From NCBI RefSeq assembly GCF_013267355.1, contig NZ_CP053985.1, positions 248,001 to 312,000 on the forward strand: 64,000 nucleotides of DNA. The letters run 5' to 3'. The notes beneath the pieces were generated by a model. It did not search any database. It was not told the origin of the DNA and was given only the letters and a program-made list of their open reading frames with translations. Positions 1 through 8,309 of the stretch are shown in pieces (position 1 is the stretch's first letter; each line of letters starts with the position of its first letter). The position numbers and the translations under genes were made by a program. The DNA comes from Achromobacter pestifer (lineage in GTDB: Bacteria; Pseudomonadota; Gammaproteobacteria; Burkholderiales; Burkholderiaceae_B).

Positions 1-2
1 CG

Positions 3-611
3 GTGGCGAGCGTCGCCGCCGTGATGGGAGAAATCCAGCAAGAGGCCAGGAAAATTTCCGAGATCACCGGCTTGATCGACAGCATCGCCTTCCAGACCAA
101 CATACTCGCCTTGAACGCGGCAGTGGAAGCGGCCCGCGCCGGTGAAAGCGGACGCGGTTTCGCGGTCGTGGCCACCGAAGTCCGCGCGCTGGCGCAACGC
201 AGCGCCAGCGCCGCGCGCGAGATCCGCGGCCTGATCGACGGTTCGCTGGAAAAAACGGACAGCGGCTTTCGCCAGGCCGACCATGCCGCTGGCGTGATCC
301 GCGAAGTGGTAGCCAGCATCGAGCGAGTGGCCGGCATCGTCGGCCAGATCGGCGATGCCGGGCGCGCGCAGACCACGGACATCGACGAGGTCAATCAGGC
401 GGTGACCCAGATGGACGAATTGACCCGCCAGAATGCGGCCCGGGTGGCGCAAGCCGCTGGCGCGTCGACGGCCTTGCAAACGCAAGCGGCCGAACTGCTG
501 CAAGCCGTAGGTGTGTTCCGCCTGCAGGATGAACGGCCGCCGCAGACAGAGGCCATGCCGCGGGCGGCCTCCCGAGGGCTCGCTGCGCCACTGACGCGGG
601 CTAGCGGCTGA
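3..611 (+). CDS. Methyl-accepting chemotaxis protein, C-terminal part (cut by window edge)
   Basis: This is the cytoplasmic signalling tip of a chemoreceptor, which relays ligand binding to CheW/CheA. The sequence has the family hallmark hairpin: ISEITGLIDSIAFQTNILAL followed by NAAVEAARAGESGRGFAVVA, then EVRALAQRSASAAREI. The downstream helical bundle has few large hydrophobics, as expected of MCP adaptation helices. The reading frame is open to the left edge, so the sensor domain, membrane spans and true start lie outside the window and the ligand is unknown. The GTG at position 3 is just the first in-frame start-like codon. The tail is short and proline/alanine-rich, without an obvious CheR-binding pentapeptide. 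It converges on the small leftward gene that ends at 642. Confidence 0.93.
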   Translation: MASVAAVMGEIQQEARKISEITGLIDSIAFQTNILALNAAVEAARAGESGRGFAVVATEVRALAQRSASAAREIRGLIDGSLEKTDSGFRQADHAAGVIREVVASIERVAGIVGQIGDAGRAQTTDIDEVNQAVTQMDELTRQNAARVAQAAGASTALQTQAAELLQAVGVFRLQDERPPQTEAMPRAASRGLAAPLTRASG

Positions 612-641
612 CCCGAATCCCCCCAGCGAACAGGCAAGAAA

Positions 642-836
642 CTAGCGTAGCTTTTGCTGATACAGCTCTTGCGCGCCTTCCAATGAAGCGCGCATTCCGT
701 AAATGGTGCCTCCACCGCCGCGGCTGAACCACAGTTCGTACTGCCACATCCCGTCCACGAAGACCCGGGAGATCGTCCAACCCGCAGGCCCCTGCCAGTA
801 ATAATCGTCCCGCTGTGTCCATTCCACGTCGATCAT
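642..836 (-). CDS. 64-residue hypothetical protein under a LexA box
   Basis: A small acidic/aromatic protein of 64 residues that I do not recognise. It has six tryptophans or tyrosine pairs in the first half (YYW, GPAGW, MWQYELW) followed by a glycine run, and ends with a short helix (EGAQELYQQKLR). There is no signal peptide or membrane segment. The ATG at 834-836 is preceded by a good ribosome site (AAGGGGA about 7 nt upstream). A longer frame open to 929 exists but would run through the SOS operator, so I reject that start. A textbook LexA operator sits 57 bp upstream of the start, so the gene is probably induced by DNA damage. Function unknown. Confidence 0.7.
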   Translation of the reverse strand: MIDVEWTQRDDYYWQGPAGWTISRVFVDGMWQYELWFSRGGGGTIYGMRASLEGAQELYQQKLR

Positions 837-893
837 GCTCCGTCCCCTTTCGGCCGAAACCCGGCCGAATTGCGCTGCTCTCGACTTCAAATA

Positions 894-913
894 TACTGTA
901 TATTTATACAGTA
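894..913 (-). promoter_or_regulatory. LexA-binding site (SOS box)
   Basis: TACTGTATATTTATACAGTA is a 20-bp near-palindrome with CTGT-N8-ACAG at its core. It differs from the E. coli consensus (TACTG, five TA steps, CAGTA) at a single central position. The surrounding AT-rich inverted repeat extends to about 891-916. The nearest downstream start on either strand is the 64-residue gene on the minus strand. The next gene on the other side ends, rather than starts, towards it, so only the small gene is a plausible target. Confidence 0.85.
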
Positions 914-993
914 TATTGGGCTGCCGCATGACGGTCGTGGGTTTCGAGGAGGTAGGTGGATGCAGGTATCCCCGGGATCAGCCCGACAGGCAA

Positions 994-2613
994 TTACGCA
1001 ATCTGCATCTCGCGCCGCGCCTGCTTGTCTGCATACATCAATTGATCTGCTTCCTTGAGGACGGTTTGCAAAGCGCTGGCCGACGGATCGGCATTCACGA
1101 TGCCAAAGCTCGCGCCAGGGTAGTGAAAACTGCAGCCGTCCAAGGTGTAGGTGCCGCTGAGCAAGGGGGCTAGCCGCGTGCGCATCGCTTCAACCACAGC
1201 ATCGGCCTTTGACCCTGACCTTGCGCCCAAGCCTACGACGACGAACTCGTCTCCCCCCCATCGACCCAGCACATCCCCTGAATCCAGGCCTGCCGACAGC
1301 CGTCGGCCAACCTCGATCAAGAATTTGTCGCCAATGTCGTGGCCGTAGGTGTCGTTAATCGTCTTGAACCCATCCAGATCTATAAACGCGACCTGAACAG
1401 ACCGCTGCGTCCGATTCGCCTCCGAGAAATACCGCTCCAACTCCGCCATGATCGCTCGCCGGTTCGGCAAGCCGGTAAGCGCATCATGGTTAGCGGCGTG
1501 CCGTTCATCTTGGCGGCGTCTCACCATTTGCGCGACCACATGGCTGGAAAGAAGGATCAGGACCAGACCGACCATCGCCACCAATCCCGTCACCCAGATA
1601 TGTCGCTTGCGCGTGGGCGCCAGATATTCGAGCGAGGCCAGCGTGATCAAGTGGTATTGCCCATTCGTCAGCGGCTGCAATCTCACCAGATACGGCCTGC
1701 CATCGATGAACCAACGGCCGGATTGGAGGGAGCCGGGCATGGCGCGAATATCCAGGGGTTCGCCCGGGTCTTCATCGCCATCGGAAGGCAGCACCGAACC
1801 AGCGGGTAAAAGCGCTGCAACATTACGCAGCATGAATGGCTCGGACGAGGCCGTGGTTACCCTTCCCTGGCGATTCACAACCAACGCAATATGTCGCCCG
1901 GCCAGGTAAAGAGCCACATCTGGCGCATCGAACTTTACAGTCACCGAGCCCTGCGGCACGTCATTCGAGTCTTCGATACGGCTGGCGACGAAATACGATG
2001 GGCTCTTGTTCAGCCGGGCAATGCCGAAATAGCTGCCGTAGCCATCGCGTAATGCGTCTCCGAGATAGGCCCGGCCCGAGTAGATCATGCCAACGATGCT
2101 ATCGGGTTCCGCCCAGTTGCTGGCCGTCACAGTATCGTCCGACATATTGTTCATATAAATGCGGGCGTATCGCAGATCGCTGGCCAGCTCATTCATAAAG
2201 TCGCCCACCCTGCGCACCAATGGATCCCGCGTAAACAGGGCGGCTCGCTGCTCTCGAGACAAATCGGCTACGCCGGGCGGATCCGTGCGGTATCGAATGG
2301 CAAGCTGGATCACTTGGCCCTGACGGGCCACCATGTTCGCCACGCTCACCATCTCGGTAAATAACCGGTCCATGACGCGCGCAGTAATTCTTGCCTCGTA
2401 TTCAGCGCTGGCAGCGAGGCTGTCCAGCCGTGATGCCTCCATTCCCTGAGACATCCATCGTGCAATACCTATCACCAACGCCAACCACGCCAAAGCCAGA
2501 CCGAGCGTCACGCGACGCACCAGAGACCGGCCCTGCCGTTCATGTCTACCTTGTCGCGGCAATTCTTCGCTCACACGGTCCCCTGGTCCAAACCGACTTC
2601 CTTTGGCAATCAT
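994..2613 (-). CDS. Membrane-bound diguanylate cyclase (sensor domain + GGDEF)
   Basis: 539 residues. A transmembrane helix at about 35-53 is followed by a roughly 280-residue extracytoplasmic region resembling a Cache-type ligand sensor, a second membrane helix at about 336-362, and a GGDEF domain. The domain has DALTGLPNRR at its start, FIDLDGFKTINDTYGHDIGD in the nucleotide-binding region, and an intact GGDEF signature at about 453-457. It should therefore make c-di-GMP from two GTP. The product-inhibition site (RxxD five residues before GGDEF) reads DSGD here, so Arg is missing and feedback inhibition is probably weak. The gene stands alone between tRNA-Val and the SOS gene. It could supply c-di-GMP to the LapD receptors encoded 40-50 kb away, but nothing here proves that link. 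Confidence 0.92.
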   Translation of the reverse strand: MIAKGSRFGPGDRVSEELPRQGRHERQGRSLVRRVTLGLALAWLALVIGIARWMSQGMEASRLDSLAASAEYEARITARVMDRLFTEMVSVANMVARQGQVIQLAIRYRTDPPGVADLSREQRAALFTRDPLVRRVGDFMNELASDLRYARIYMNNMSDDTVTASNWAEPDSIVGMIYSGRAYLGDALRDGYGSYFGIARLNKSPSYFVASRIEDSNDVPQGSVTVKFDAPDVALYLAGRHIALVVNRQGRVTTASSEPFMLRNVAALLPAGSVLPSDGDEDPGEPLDIRAMPGSLQSGRWFIDGRPYLVRLQPLTNGQYHLITLASLEYLAPTRKRHIWVTGLVAMVGLVLILLSSHVVAQMVRRRQDERHAANHDALTGLPNRRAIMAELERYFSEANRTQRSVQVAFIDLDGFKTINDTYGHDIGDKFLIEVGRRLSAGLDSGDVLGRWGGDEFVVVGLGARSGSKADAVVEAMRTRLAPLLSGTYTLDGCSFHYPGASFGIVNADPSASALQTVLKEADQLMYADKQARREMQIA

Positions 2614-2990
2614 CGGCCAATCCGCCAGCCGTGCTGAAAGGAAAGGTCCGGCCGGTCAACGGAACGTGGCCAAACCATTCCGCCACGCGATAATGAACCG
2701 CCATATTTCCATTATGCGTGGCTTACTTCAACATAATTCGGTTATTTACCGCGAACTGCACAGAACGCACGGGTTTGTGTTAATGCAGGCCCAACGGCTC
2801 ACGCAGGTAACGGAAGAGTCTTCGCGCTTTTGCCATTGCCTGCGGGTTCGACTCTCCAGGGGGCGAGCTTGAATTACTGCTGCCGTGAAAAGGAATTTAT
2901 TGGCAATGCGTGCCGTGAGTACCATGCCCGCGAAAACCATGCCCAGGTGCATGGCGCTTGGCGCTTGGCAGCACCAGGTGAAATCCAAAC
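2614..2990. other. Intergenic stretch without recognisable gene
   Basis: About 380 bp between the diguanylate cyclase start and the terminator of tRNA-Val. Open frames here are short, lack ribosome sites and partly read through the tRNA. The segment at 2690-2790 is AT-richer than its surroundings and should hold the promoter of the leftward cyclase gene. I see no clear -35/-10 pair that I would commit to. Confidence 0.5.
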
Positions 2991-3023
2991 AAAAAAGCCG
3001 CCAGATCATGGATCTAGCGGCTT
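2991..3023 (-). terminator. Rho-independent terminator of tRNA-Val
   Basis: On the minus strand, the stem GCCGCTAGATC pairs with GATCTGGCGGC (one G-T wobble) around a 3-nt loop, followed by a run of six T (2991-2996). It lies about 37 nt past the tRNA 3' end. A second T-rich run on the other side (3022-3030) means it could work in both directions. Confidence 0.85.
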
Positions 3024-3059
3024 TCTTTTTGCCGTGCTTGACAGCACTTTGCAGGAATT

Positions 3060-3136
3060 TGGTAGGCGGTATTGGAATCGAACCAACGACCTCCACGATG
3101 TCAACGTGGCGCTCTAACCAGCTGAGCTAACCGCCT
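3060..3136 (-). tRNA. tRNA-Val (anticodon GAC)
   Basis: A 77-nt cloverleaf with encoded CCA. The acceptor stem is AGGCGGT with ACCGCCT. The D arm reads TTAGCTCAGCTGGTTAGAGC. The anticodon stem CCACG/CGTGG encloses loop TTGACAT (anticodon GAC, reading GUC). The T arm contains GGTTCGATTCC. It sits downstream of trpF in the same direction but has its own strong promoter and terminator. Confidence 0.97.
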
Positions 3137-3149
3137 GCAAAGAAGAAGA

Positions 3150-3178
3150 ATTATATAGTGCTTTTTTAAACTATGCAA
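3150..3178 (-). promoter_or_regulatory. Sigma-70 promoter of tRNA-Val
   Basis: On the minus strand, TTGCAT (3173-3178) is separated by exactly 17 bp from a perfect TATAAT (3150-3155). The tRNA 5' end lies 14 nt further on. This is the best sigma-70 promoter visible in the window. Confidence 0.85.
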
Positions 3179-3360
3179 ATCGTCTTGGAAGATTTTTCGC
3201 ATTATTTATTGCGCTTTGAAGTTTGCGGCGTTTGCTTTCGCATGCCTTCAAGCTTCTTGCGCAACGCGTTTTGAAGTGTCTGTTCTTGAGAACCTGTTCT
3301 TAAGAACTTTAACCGCTGCTTTTCAGCTTTGCCGCACTACTTCAAACCGCCTGCACCGCA

Positions 3361-4026
3361 CTACTCATTTCCCTTCAGCTTCGCGTCTGCCGCTTGCGCT
3401 GCAGCAACGAAGAACGAGATTCTATCAGAACTTTTAATTCCTTGCTCAAGCTCCACACCGCTACTCACATCGACCGCCCAAGGACGGACCAACTCAACGG
3501 CCTGGCCGACGCTCTCAGCGTTCAAACCACCCGACAGGATCAGAGGCCGCGACACCGGATCGGCCCTCACCTCGTCAAGCAAGGCGTAGTCGAAGCCATG
3601 GCCGCTGCCGCCGTAGCCCGCGCTGTAGCTGTCGAACAACCAGCCCGCGGCCTCGCCGTAGGCGCGGCAGGTGGAGGCCAGATTTTCGGCGGTATCGAGG
3701 CCGGGCGCGCCGGCGCGGAATGCCCGCAGAAAGCGATGGCCATAGCGGGCGCAGTCCTGCGGCGTTTCATCACCATGGAACTGCAGCAGCTCCGGCTTGA
3801 CCTGGTCCAGCACGGCCTGTACCTCGGCCTGCGCCGGATTCACGAACAAGGCCACCACGTCGACAAAGGCCGGCACCATGCGCCGCAACTGGGCCGCGCG
3901 CGTTGGCGTCACGCAGCGCTTGCTCTTGGCGTAGAACACAAAGCCGATCGCATCGACGCCCGCCGCAACGGCGGCGTCGATATCCTGCTCACGGGTCAAT
4001 CCACAGATCTTGATGCGTGTGCGCAT
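3361..4026 (-). CDS. trpF: Phosphoribosylanthranilate isomerase
   Basis: 221 residues, full length for the family. It catalyses the third step after chorismate in tryptophan synthesis, the Amadori rearrangement of N-(5-phosphoribosyl)anthranilate. The (beta/alpha)8 barrel signatures are present: KICGLT near the N-terminus (catalytic Cys), GFVFYAKSKRCV, LLQFHGDE, and the C-terminal phosphate-binding part LSGGLNAESV then VDVSSGVE (catalytic Asp). It is the last gene of the leftward truA side of the cluster. In many Burkholderiales trpB and trpA follow trpF; here a tRNA and then a cyclase gene follow instead. Confidence 0.97.
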   Translation of the reverse strand: MRTRIKICGLTREQDIDAAVAAGVDAIGFVFYAKSKRCVTPTRAAQLRRMVPAFVDVVALFVNPAQAEVQAVLDQVKPELLQFHGDETPQDCARYGHRFLRAFRAGAPGLDTAENLASTCRAYGEAAGWLFDSYSAGYGGSGHGFDYALLDEVRADPVSRPLILSGGLNAESVGQAVELVRPWAVDVSSGVELEQGIKSSDRISFFVAAAQAADAKLKGNE

Positions 4027-4094
4027 GAAACTCTTCGCTTCTTGGCCGCCCTGCGCGGCCAGTCAATTCAGTATATCCGGCGTGCAGGCAGCGC

Positions 4095-5315
4095 CTACGC
4101 GGCAGGTTGGCCCAAGGTGGCCACGAGATTGTCGAAACTGCCTTCCGCCAAGCGGAACCAGGGAGTTTCCTTGTCTCGGAACGTCGTCATGCTGTCGTAG
4201 AGCTTCTTGAACATGGGGTCCTTGGCGCTCATTTCCGTGTACGCGGCAAGCGAGGCCTCGTAGCTCGCCTGCAGGACCGGCTTGGGAAACGCCTTCAACT
4301 GCGCGCCGCGCGACACCAGGCGGCGCAGCGCGTCCGGATTGCCGGCGTCATACTTGGCGATCATGTTGGCAGTCGCCATGCGACATGCCAGCGCCAGGGC
4401 GGACTGATACGGCTTGGGCAGTTCATCGTGAGCATCCTGGTTCACATACAAGGACAACTGCAGCGTGCCCGCCCACCAGCCCGGAAAATAGTAATTCCTG
4501 GCCACTTTGTAGAGCGCCAGGTTTTCATCGTCGTAGGGACCTATCCACGCAACGGCGTCCACGACGCCCTGCTCCAGCGCGGCATAGGCTTCGGCCACCG
4601 GCACGTCCACGGGCGTGGCGCCCATCCGCGCCAGCACATGGCGGGCGAATCCGCCGGCCTTCACCTTGAGCCCGCGCAGATCGTCCACGGTCTTGATTTC
4701 CCCGCGAAACCAGCCGCCCATCTGCGCGCCGGTATAGCCGCAGGGAAAGTTCAGGATGTTGTACTTGTCGAACAACACACGCGTGAGCGCCAGGCCTTCG
4801 CCCTGCGTCATCCACGCATTCATCTGCCGCGTGTTCAAACCGAAAGGCACGCCGGCGTCAAAGCACAGCGCCGGGTCGATATCGAAGTAGCGGGTCGACG
4901 CCGTATGGCCGCAATCGACGACGCGGTGCTGCACGGCTTCCAGCACCTGGCCCGGCTGCACCAGGTCTCCTGCGGGAAAGATCTCGATGCTGAAGCGTCC
5001 GTCCGTTACCTCATTCACGTAACGCGCCACGTCTTCGGCGCCGGCGAACAAGGTGGGAGACTCGTTGGGAAAACTGGAGGCCAGCCGCCATGCGACCTTG
5101 GAAGGGGCGGCCACCACCGCCGGCGCTTCGGGCGCGGCGGCCGGAGCGGCCGGATCTGCCGGCACGTTGGACGGGGCCTCTTGCGAACCCGCCGGCGTCT
5201 CCGGCGGGTTTGGACTGGCGCTTCCCTCCGCCACCGGAACTTCCTGCGCGAACGCCGGAGCGACCAGGGCGGCGCCGCCCAAGGCAGTCTGCTTCAAAAA
5301 CGCGCGGCGTTGCAT
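4095..5315 (-). CDS. TRAP transporter substrate-binding protein (DctP family, TakP-like)
   Basis: 406 residues from the ATG at 5313-5315, which has GGAGG 8 nt upstream. An in-frame extension to 5606 is the shadow of truA. The N-terminus MQRRAFLKQTALGGAALVAP is a Tat-type signal (RRAFLK). A proline/alanine-rich linker (about 25-80) precedes the binding domain, which is unusual. The domain has canonical DctP features: FPAGDLVQPGQVLEAV, the DLRGLKVK motif with the binding-site region after it, and VDAVAWIGPYDDE, typical of TakP-like proteins that bind 2-oxo acids or similar carboxylates. No DctQ/DctM membrane subunits are adjacent, so it is an orphan binding protein or works with a transporter encoded elsewhere. 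Substrate is not deducible. Confidence 0.88.
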   Translation of the reverse strand: MQRRAFLKQTALGGAALVAPAFAQEVPVAEGSASPNPPETPAGSQEAPSNVPADPAAPAAAPEAPAVVAAPSKVAWRLASSFPNESPTLFAGAEDVARYVNEVTDGRFSIEIFPAGDLVQPGQVLEAVQHRVVDCGHTASTRYFDIDPALCFDAGVPFGLNTRQMNAWMTQGEGLALTRVLFDKYNILNFPCGYTGAQMGGWFRGEIKTVDDLRGLKVKAGGFARHVLARMGATPVDVPVAEAYAALEQGVVDAVAWIGPYDDENLALYKVARNYYFPGWWAGTLQLSLYVNQDAHDELPKPYQSALALACRMATANMIAKYDAGNPDALRRLVSRGAQLKAFPKPVLQASYEASLAAYTEMSAKDPMFKKLYDSMTTFRDKETPWFRLAEGSFDNLVATLGQPAA

Positions 5316-5367
5316 GGCAAGAGCCTCCATCGGATACGGGTAGGCATCGCCGTTGCCGGCGGCATCC

Positions 5368-6177
5368 CTAATAGGTTTGAGTAAACGGCGACAGCAACTG
5401 CGACCCCCCGTCGAGTTCATGCAAACCGAACTCTTCCGGATAATCGATGGCGGACAGGTACAGCCCATCGGGCGCAAACGTCGGCGCGCCCAGCTTGCGG
5501 TCGCGCCAGGACAGCAACTGCGCCATCCAGTCCACCGGCTCGCGCCCCTGCCCGATCTGCAACAGCGCGCCCATGATGTTGCGCACCATGTGATGAAGGA
5601 AGGCATTGGCCTTCAGCGTGAACACCAGGAACGGCCCACGTTCATCGATGTCCAGCCGGTAAAGATTGCGCACGGGATGCTTGGCCTGGCACTGCGAAGA
5701 ACGGAAGCTGGAAAAGTCGTGCTCGCCCAACAAGGCGTTCGCCGCGGTCCGCATGGCATCGACGTCCAGCGGCTGGAAACACCAGCCCGCCCGGCCGGCC
5801 CACAACGCTGGCCGCACCCGGCCGCGCCATAACAAGTAGACGTAGGTACGGGCGCGCGCCGAAAAGCGCGCATGGAATTCATCCGACACCGGCTGCGCCC
5901 ACTGGACCGAAATGCTGGGCGGTAGGAAGGCGTTCACCCCCCGGACCCAGGATTCCAGCCGGCGGTCGAGCTCGGTGTCCAGATGAACCACCTGCATCGC
6001 GCCGTGCACCCCGGTATCCGTGCGGCCGGCGCAGATCGTCGCGACCGGCCCTTTCACACCACAAAAACTGCCCAGGGCGGCTTCCAGCGTGTCCTGCACC
6101 GTTTGCCGGTGCGGCTGTGTCTGCCAACCCTGCCAGGCGGAGCCGTCATACGCCAGCCCCAATGCAACTCTAGACAT
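5368..6177 (-). CDS. truA: tRNA pseudouridine(38-40) synthase
   Basis: 269 residues, normal length. It isomerises uridines 38-40 in the anticodon arm of many tRNAs. The catalytic Asp lies in [10 protein letters not shown] (Asp54), and the family signatures [38 protein letters not shown] and HHMVRNIMG are all present. The start lies only 3 nt after the fimV stop codon, so the two are translationally coupled. The fimV-truA-trpF order is common in Burkholderiales. Confidence 0.97.
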   Translation of the reverse strand: MSRVALGLAYDGSAWQGWQTQPHRQTVQDTLEAALGSFCGVKGPVATICAGRTDTGVHGAMQVVHLDTELDRRLESWVRGVNAFLPPSISVQWAQPVSDEFHARFSARARTYVYLLWRGRVRPALWAGRAGWCFQPLDVDAMRTAANALLGEHDFSSFRSSQCQAKHPVRNLYRLDIDERGPFLVFTLKANAFLHHMVRNIMGALLQIGQGREPVDWMAQLLSWRDRKLGAPTFAPDGLYLSAIDYPEEFGLHELDGGSQLLSPFTQTY

Positions 6178-6180
6178 GTA

Positions 6181-8046
6181 TCAAACCCGTGGCCCGCCGA
6201 CACGGTGCGGTTCGTCCGTGGGCGGTTCGTCCAGGTCGAGATTGATGCTGCCGAGCTTGCGGTTCAGCGCCGCCGTATCCAGCGCTGGCTCGTTGAATTC
6301 ATAGGTTTCTTCGTCATCGTCCCCACGCCGCGCACCGGCCCGGCGCAATAGCCATGCGATGGCGAATGCGATCAGCGCGAGCACCGCCGTGACGATGACG
6401 AGCAGATTATCGGCCAACCACGCAGGCATGTCCGAGGTGAGACCCTTGTCTGCCTGCTTGCCGGCGGCCTGGTCCGACGAGGACGCGTCCGGAGCGGCAG
6501 CGGCGGATGATGCGCCTGCGGCGCCTGGAGCGCTTGCTGCCTCAGTGGCGCCTGCGGCGCCCGAAGCGCCTGCCGCGCCCGAAGCGCCTGCCGTGCCCGA
6601 AGCGCCTGCCGTGCCCGAAGCGCCTGCCGTGCCCGAAGCGCCTGCCGTGCCCGAAGCGCCTGCCGTGCCCGAAGCGCCTGCCGTGCCCGAAGCGTCGGCT
6701 GCGCCCGGAGTGCCTGCCGCAACCGAAGCGCCAGCTGCGCCCGAAGCACCTGCCGCGCCCGACGCACCTGCCGCGCCCGAAGCGCCTACCGCGCCCGAAG
6801 CGCCTACCGCGCCCGAAGCGCCTACCGCGCCCGGAGTGCCTGCCGCGCCCGAAGCGCCTACCGCGCCCGGAGTGCCTGCCGCGCCCGAAGCACCTGCCGC
6901 GCCCGGAGTGCCTGCCGCGCCCGACGCACCTGCCGCGCCCGACGCACCTGCCGCGCCCGGAGTGCCTGCCGCGCCCGACGATCCCGCAGCACCAGAGGCC
7001 GCGCCTGCGGCGCCCTGCTGTGCCACCGCCTTATTCAAATCGTCGACGTTGCTTTGCAGCTGGCTCACGCGCCCCTGGACATCGGCCATGGCACGCTCAG
7101 TCGACGTCCGGGCATCGGCCCGCGCCTCGGCTTGCACGGCCGCGTTGTCTTGCGCCTGCCCGGAGGACAGACGCACGCGATCCTGCGGCTGCGATGCGCT
7201 CGCCACCCCAGCATCGGCAGGCGGGGCGACGCTGCCCGAAGCCGCGCCCTGCCCTTGGACCACGGACGGATTCGCGCCCGCGGCCGCGCCGATGCGCGCG
7301 CGGTACTTCGCGAACGCCTCGGCATGTTCGTTGAAGATGCGGCGCGCCTCGGCAGGGTCCACCGCGCGCACGGTGGCCGCATCCGGAATCGTCAGCTTCT
7401 GCCCCGCCTTCACCAGATTCATATTGTTCTGGATGAACGCCTCGGGATTGGCGCGCCACAAAGCCACCAGCATCTGGTAGACCGACGCGTTGGGCACGGC
7501 ATTGCGTTGTGCGATGGCGAAAAGATTATCGCCAGACTTCACATTGACCGAACGCGACCCGGCCGAACGGGCCGGCGTACCGACCGCAGCCGGCGTCACG
7601 TCCGCAGTCGTGCCGCGCAAGGGCACCAGAATACTGACCTGCACCTGGCGCTGTCCCGAACTGGAGCTGATATCCAGCAGCAAATCGACTGCGCCGCTAA
7701 CCGGCGGTTGCGAGGCCCGCACACGCAGATTCTTGCGCGTCGCGTCCAGGCCATCTTCGACACGGACCACCATGCTTGCCAACGGAACCGGCGGCTTCAG
7801 GCCCGCCCGCTGCCAGGCGGCCTCGTCCGCCACCGACACCTTGAGCGAGGCGATCTCTTCGGGCGTCAGTTCCTGCAGCCCCACCACCGCCTGCAGCGGC
7901 GCACCCGGCACGGAAACCACCCGCGAATGCCCCACGCGCATGGCCATGGCGGTACTGCACACGCTTGAGCCAATCGCCAGCGCAATCGCCCACTGCAGGG
8001 CTTTTAAACGGCGGGCATGCTTCACTTGGCGCGAACGCTGGGTCAT
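6181..8046 (-). CDS. fimV: FimV/HubP-family LysM protein with a collagen-like tract
   Basis: 621 residues. FimV-type proteins are inner-membrane, peptidoglycan-binding polar organisers needed for type IV pilus function. A signal/anchor sequence (about 15-36) ends in STAMA. The FimV N-terminal domain follows (residues about 37-145, with [14 protein letters not shown] and VQVSILVPL). A LysM motif comes next (about 166-222, [14 protein letters not shown] to [12 protein letters not shown]). A coiled stretch (about 300-343) leads into a Gly-X-Y tract at about 345-513, a membrane helix at about 543-565, and a short acidic tail ending in a FimV-like motif ([13 protein letters not shown]). The long cytoplasmic TPR region of Pseudomonas FimV is absent. 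The collagen-like tract is the odd part and may vary in length between strains. Confidence 0.9.
   Translation of the reverse strand: MTQRSRQVKHARRLKALQWAIALAIGSSVCSTAMAMRVGHSRVVSVPGAPLQAVVGLQELTPEEIASLKVSVADEAAWQRAGLKPPVPLASMVVRVEDGLDATRKNLRVRASQPPVSGAVDLLLDISSSSGQRQVQVSILVPLRGTTADVTPAAVGTPARSAGSRSVNVKSGDNLFAIAQRNAVPNASVYQMLVALWRANPEAFIQNNMNLVKAGQKLTIPDAATVRAVDPAEARRIFNEHAEAFAKYRARIGAAAGANPSVVQGQGAASGSVAPPADAGVASASQPQDRVRLSSGQAQDNAAVQAEARADARTSTERAMADVQGRVSQLQSNVDDLNKAVAQQGAAGAASGAAGSSGAAGTPGAAGASGAAGASGAAGTPGAAGASGAAGTPGAVGASGAAGTPGAVGASGAVGASGAVGASGAAGASGAAGASGAAGASVAAGTPGAADASGTAGASGTAGASGTAGASGTAGASGTAGASGTAGASGAAGASGAAGATEAASAPGAAGASSAAAAPDASSSDQAAGKQADKGLTSDMPAWLADNLLVIVTAVLALIAFAIAWLLRRAGARRGDDDEETYEFNEPALDTAALNRKLGSINLDLDEPPTDEPHRVGGPRV
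6508..7014 (-). repeat. Collagen-like Gly-X-Y coding repeat inside fimV
   Basis: About 56 consecutive triplets with glycine nearly always first, mainly [15 protein letters not shown] and GAS-GTA, built from an 18-bp (two-triplet, six-residue) and 36-bp DNA unit. Six nearly identical 18-bp copies encoding GTAGAS lie at about 6585-6700. A few breaks of the pattern (VAA, DAS, EAA, SAP) occur near the C-terminal end. Such short in-frame repeats are prone to slippage. Confidence 0.9.
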
Positions 8047-8235
8047 AAGCTGGAATTCCGTTCTTGTAGTCGACTTGCGGGCTGGGGCCGGCTCACGCCA
8101 TATACATGGTTGAGAACAGGCATCAATTCACGGGAAAAGTGTAATGGATCATGCGCATTTCACAAACCTGAAAGGCCCGGCCGCGTTTGCTGGCGGGCCT
8201 GTCCGCCCACATGGCGCGGAAATCCGTGCAAACGA

Positions 8236-8259
8236 CAAGGGCACCCTGAGGTGCCCTTG
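8236..8259 (-). terminator. Hairpin downstream of asd
   Basis: A perfect 10-bp stem CAAGGGCACC/GGTGCCCTTG with a 4-nt loop lies about 50 bp after the asd stop and before fimV. On the minus strand it is followed by TCGTTTG, a poor T-tract, so termination may be partial. Confidence 0.55.
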
Positions 8260-8309
8260 CTTGCCTTGCATACTTGATCAGACGGCGCCAAACGCCGCCT
8301 GCAACGGCA

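Noticed and set aside
642..929. Longer 95-residue version of the SOS-linked small protein starting at 929
   Set aside because: It would place the LexA operator inside the coding region, and the added residues have no ribosome site; the ATG at 836 has one.
2746..3096. 116-residue minus-strand frame covering tRNA-Val
   Set aside because: It reads through the tRNA and its terminator; no start signal.
4107..5384. 425-residue plus-strand frame opposite the TRAP binding protein
   Set aside because: Shadow of a well-supported DctP-family gene; no domain and no ribosome site.
6359..7480. A 373-codon Pro/Ala-rich frame on the plus strand across fimV
   Set aside because: It is the antisense image of the Gly-X-Y repeat and the fimV coding sequence; fimV has clear domains and conserved order.
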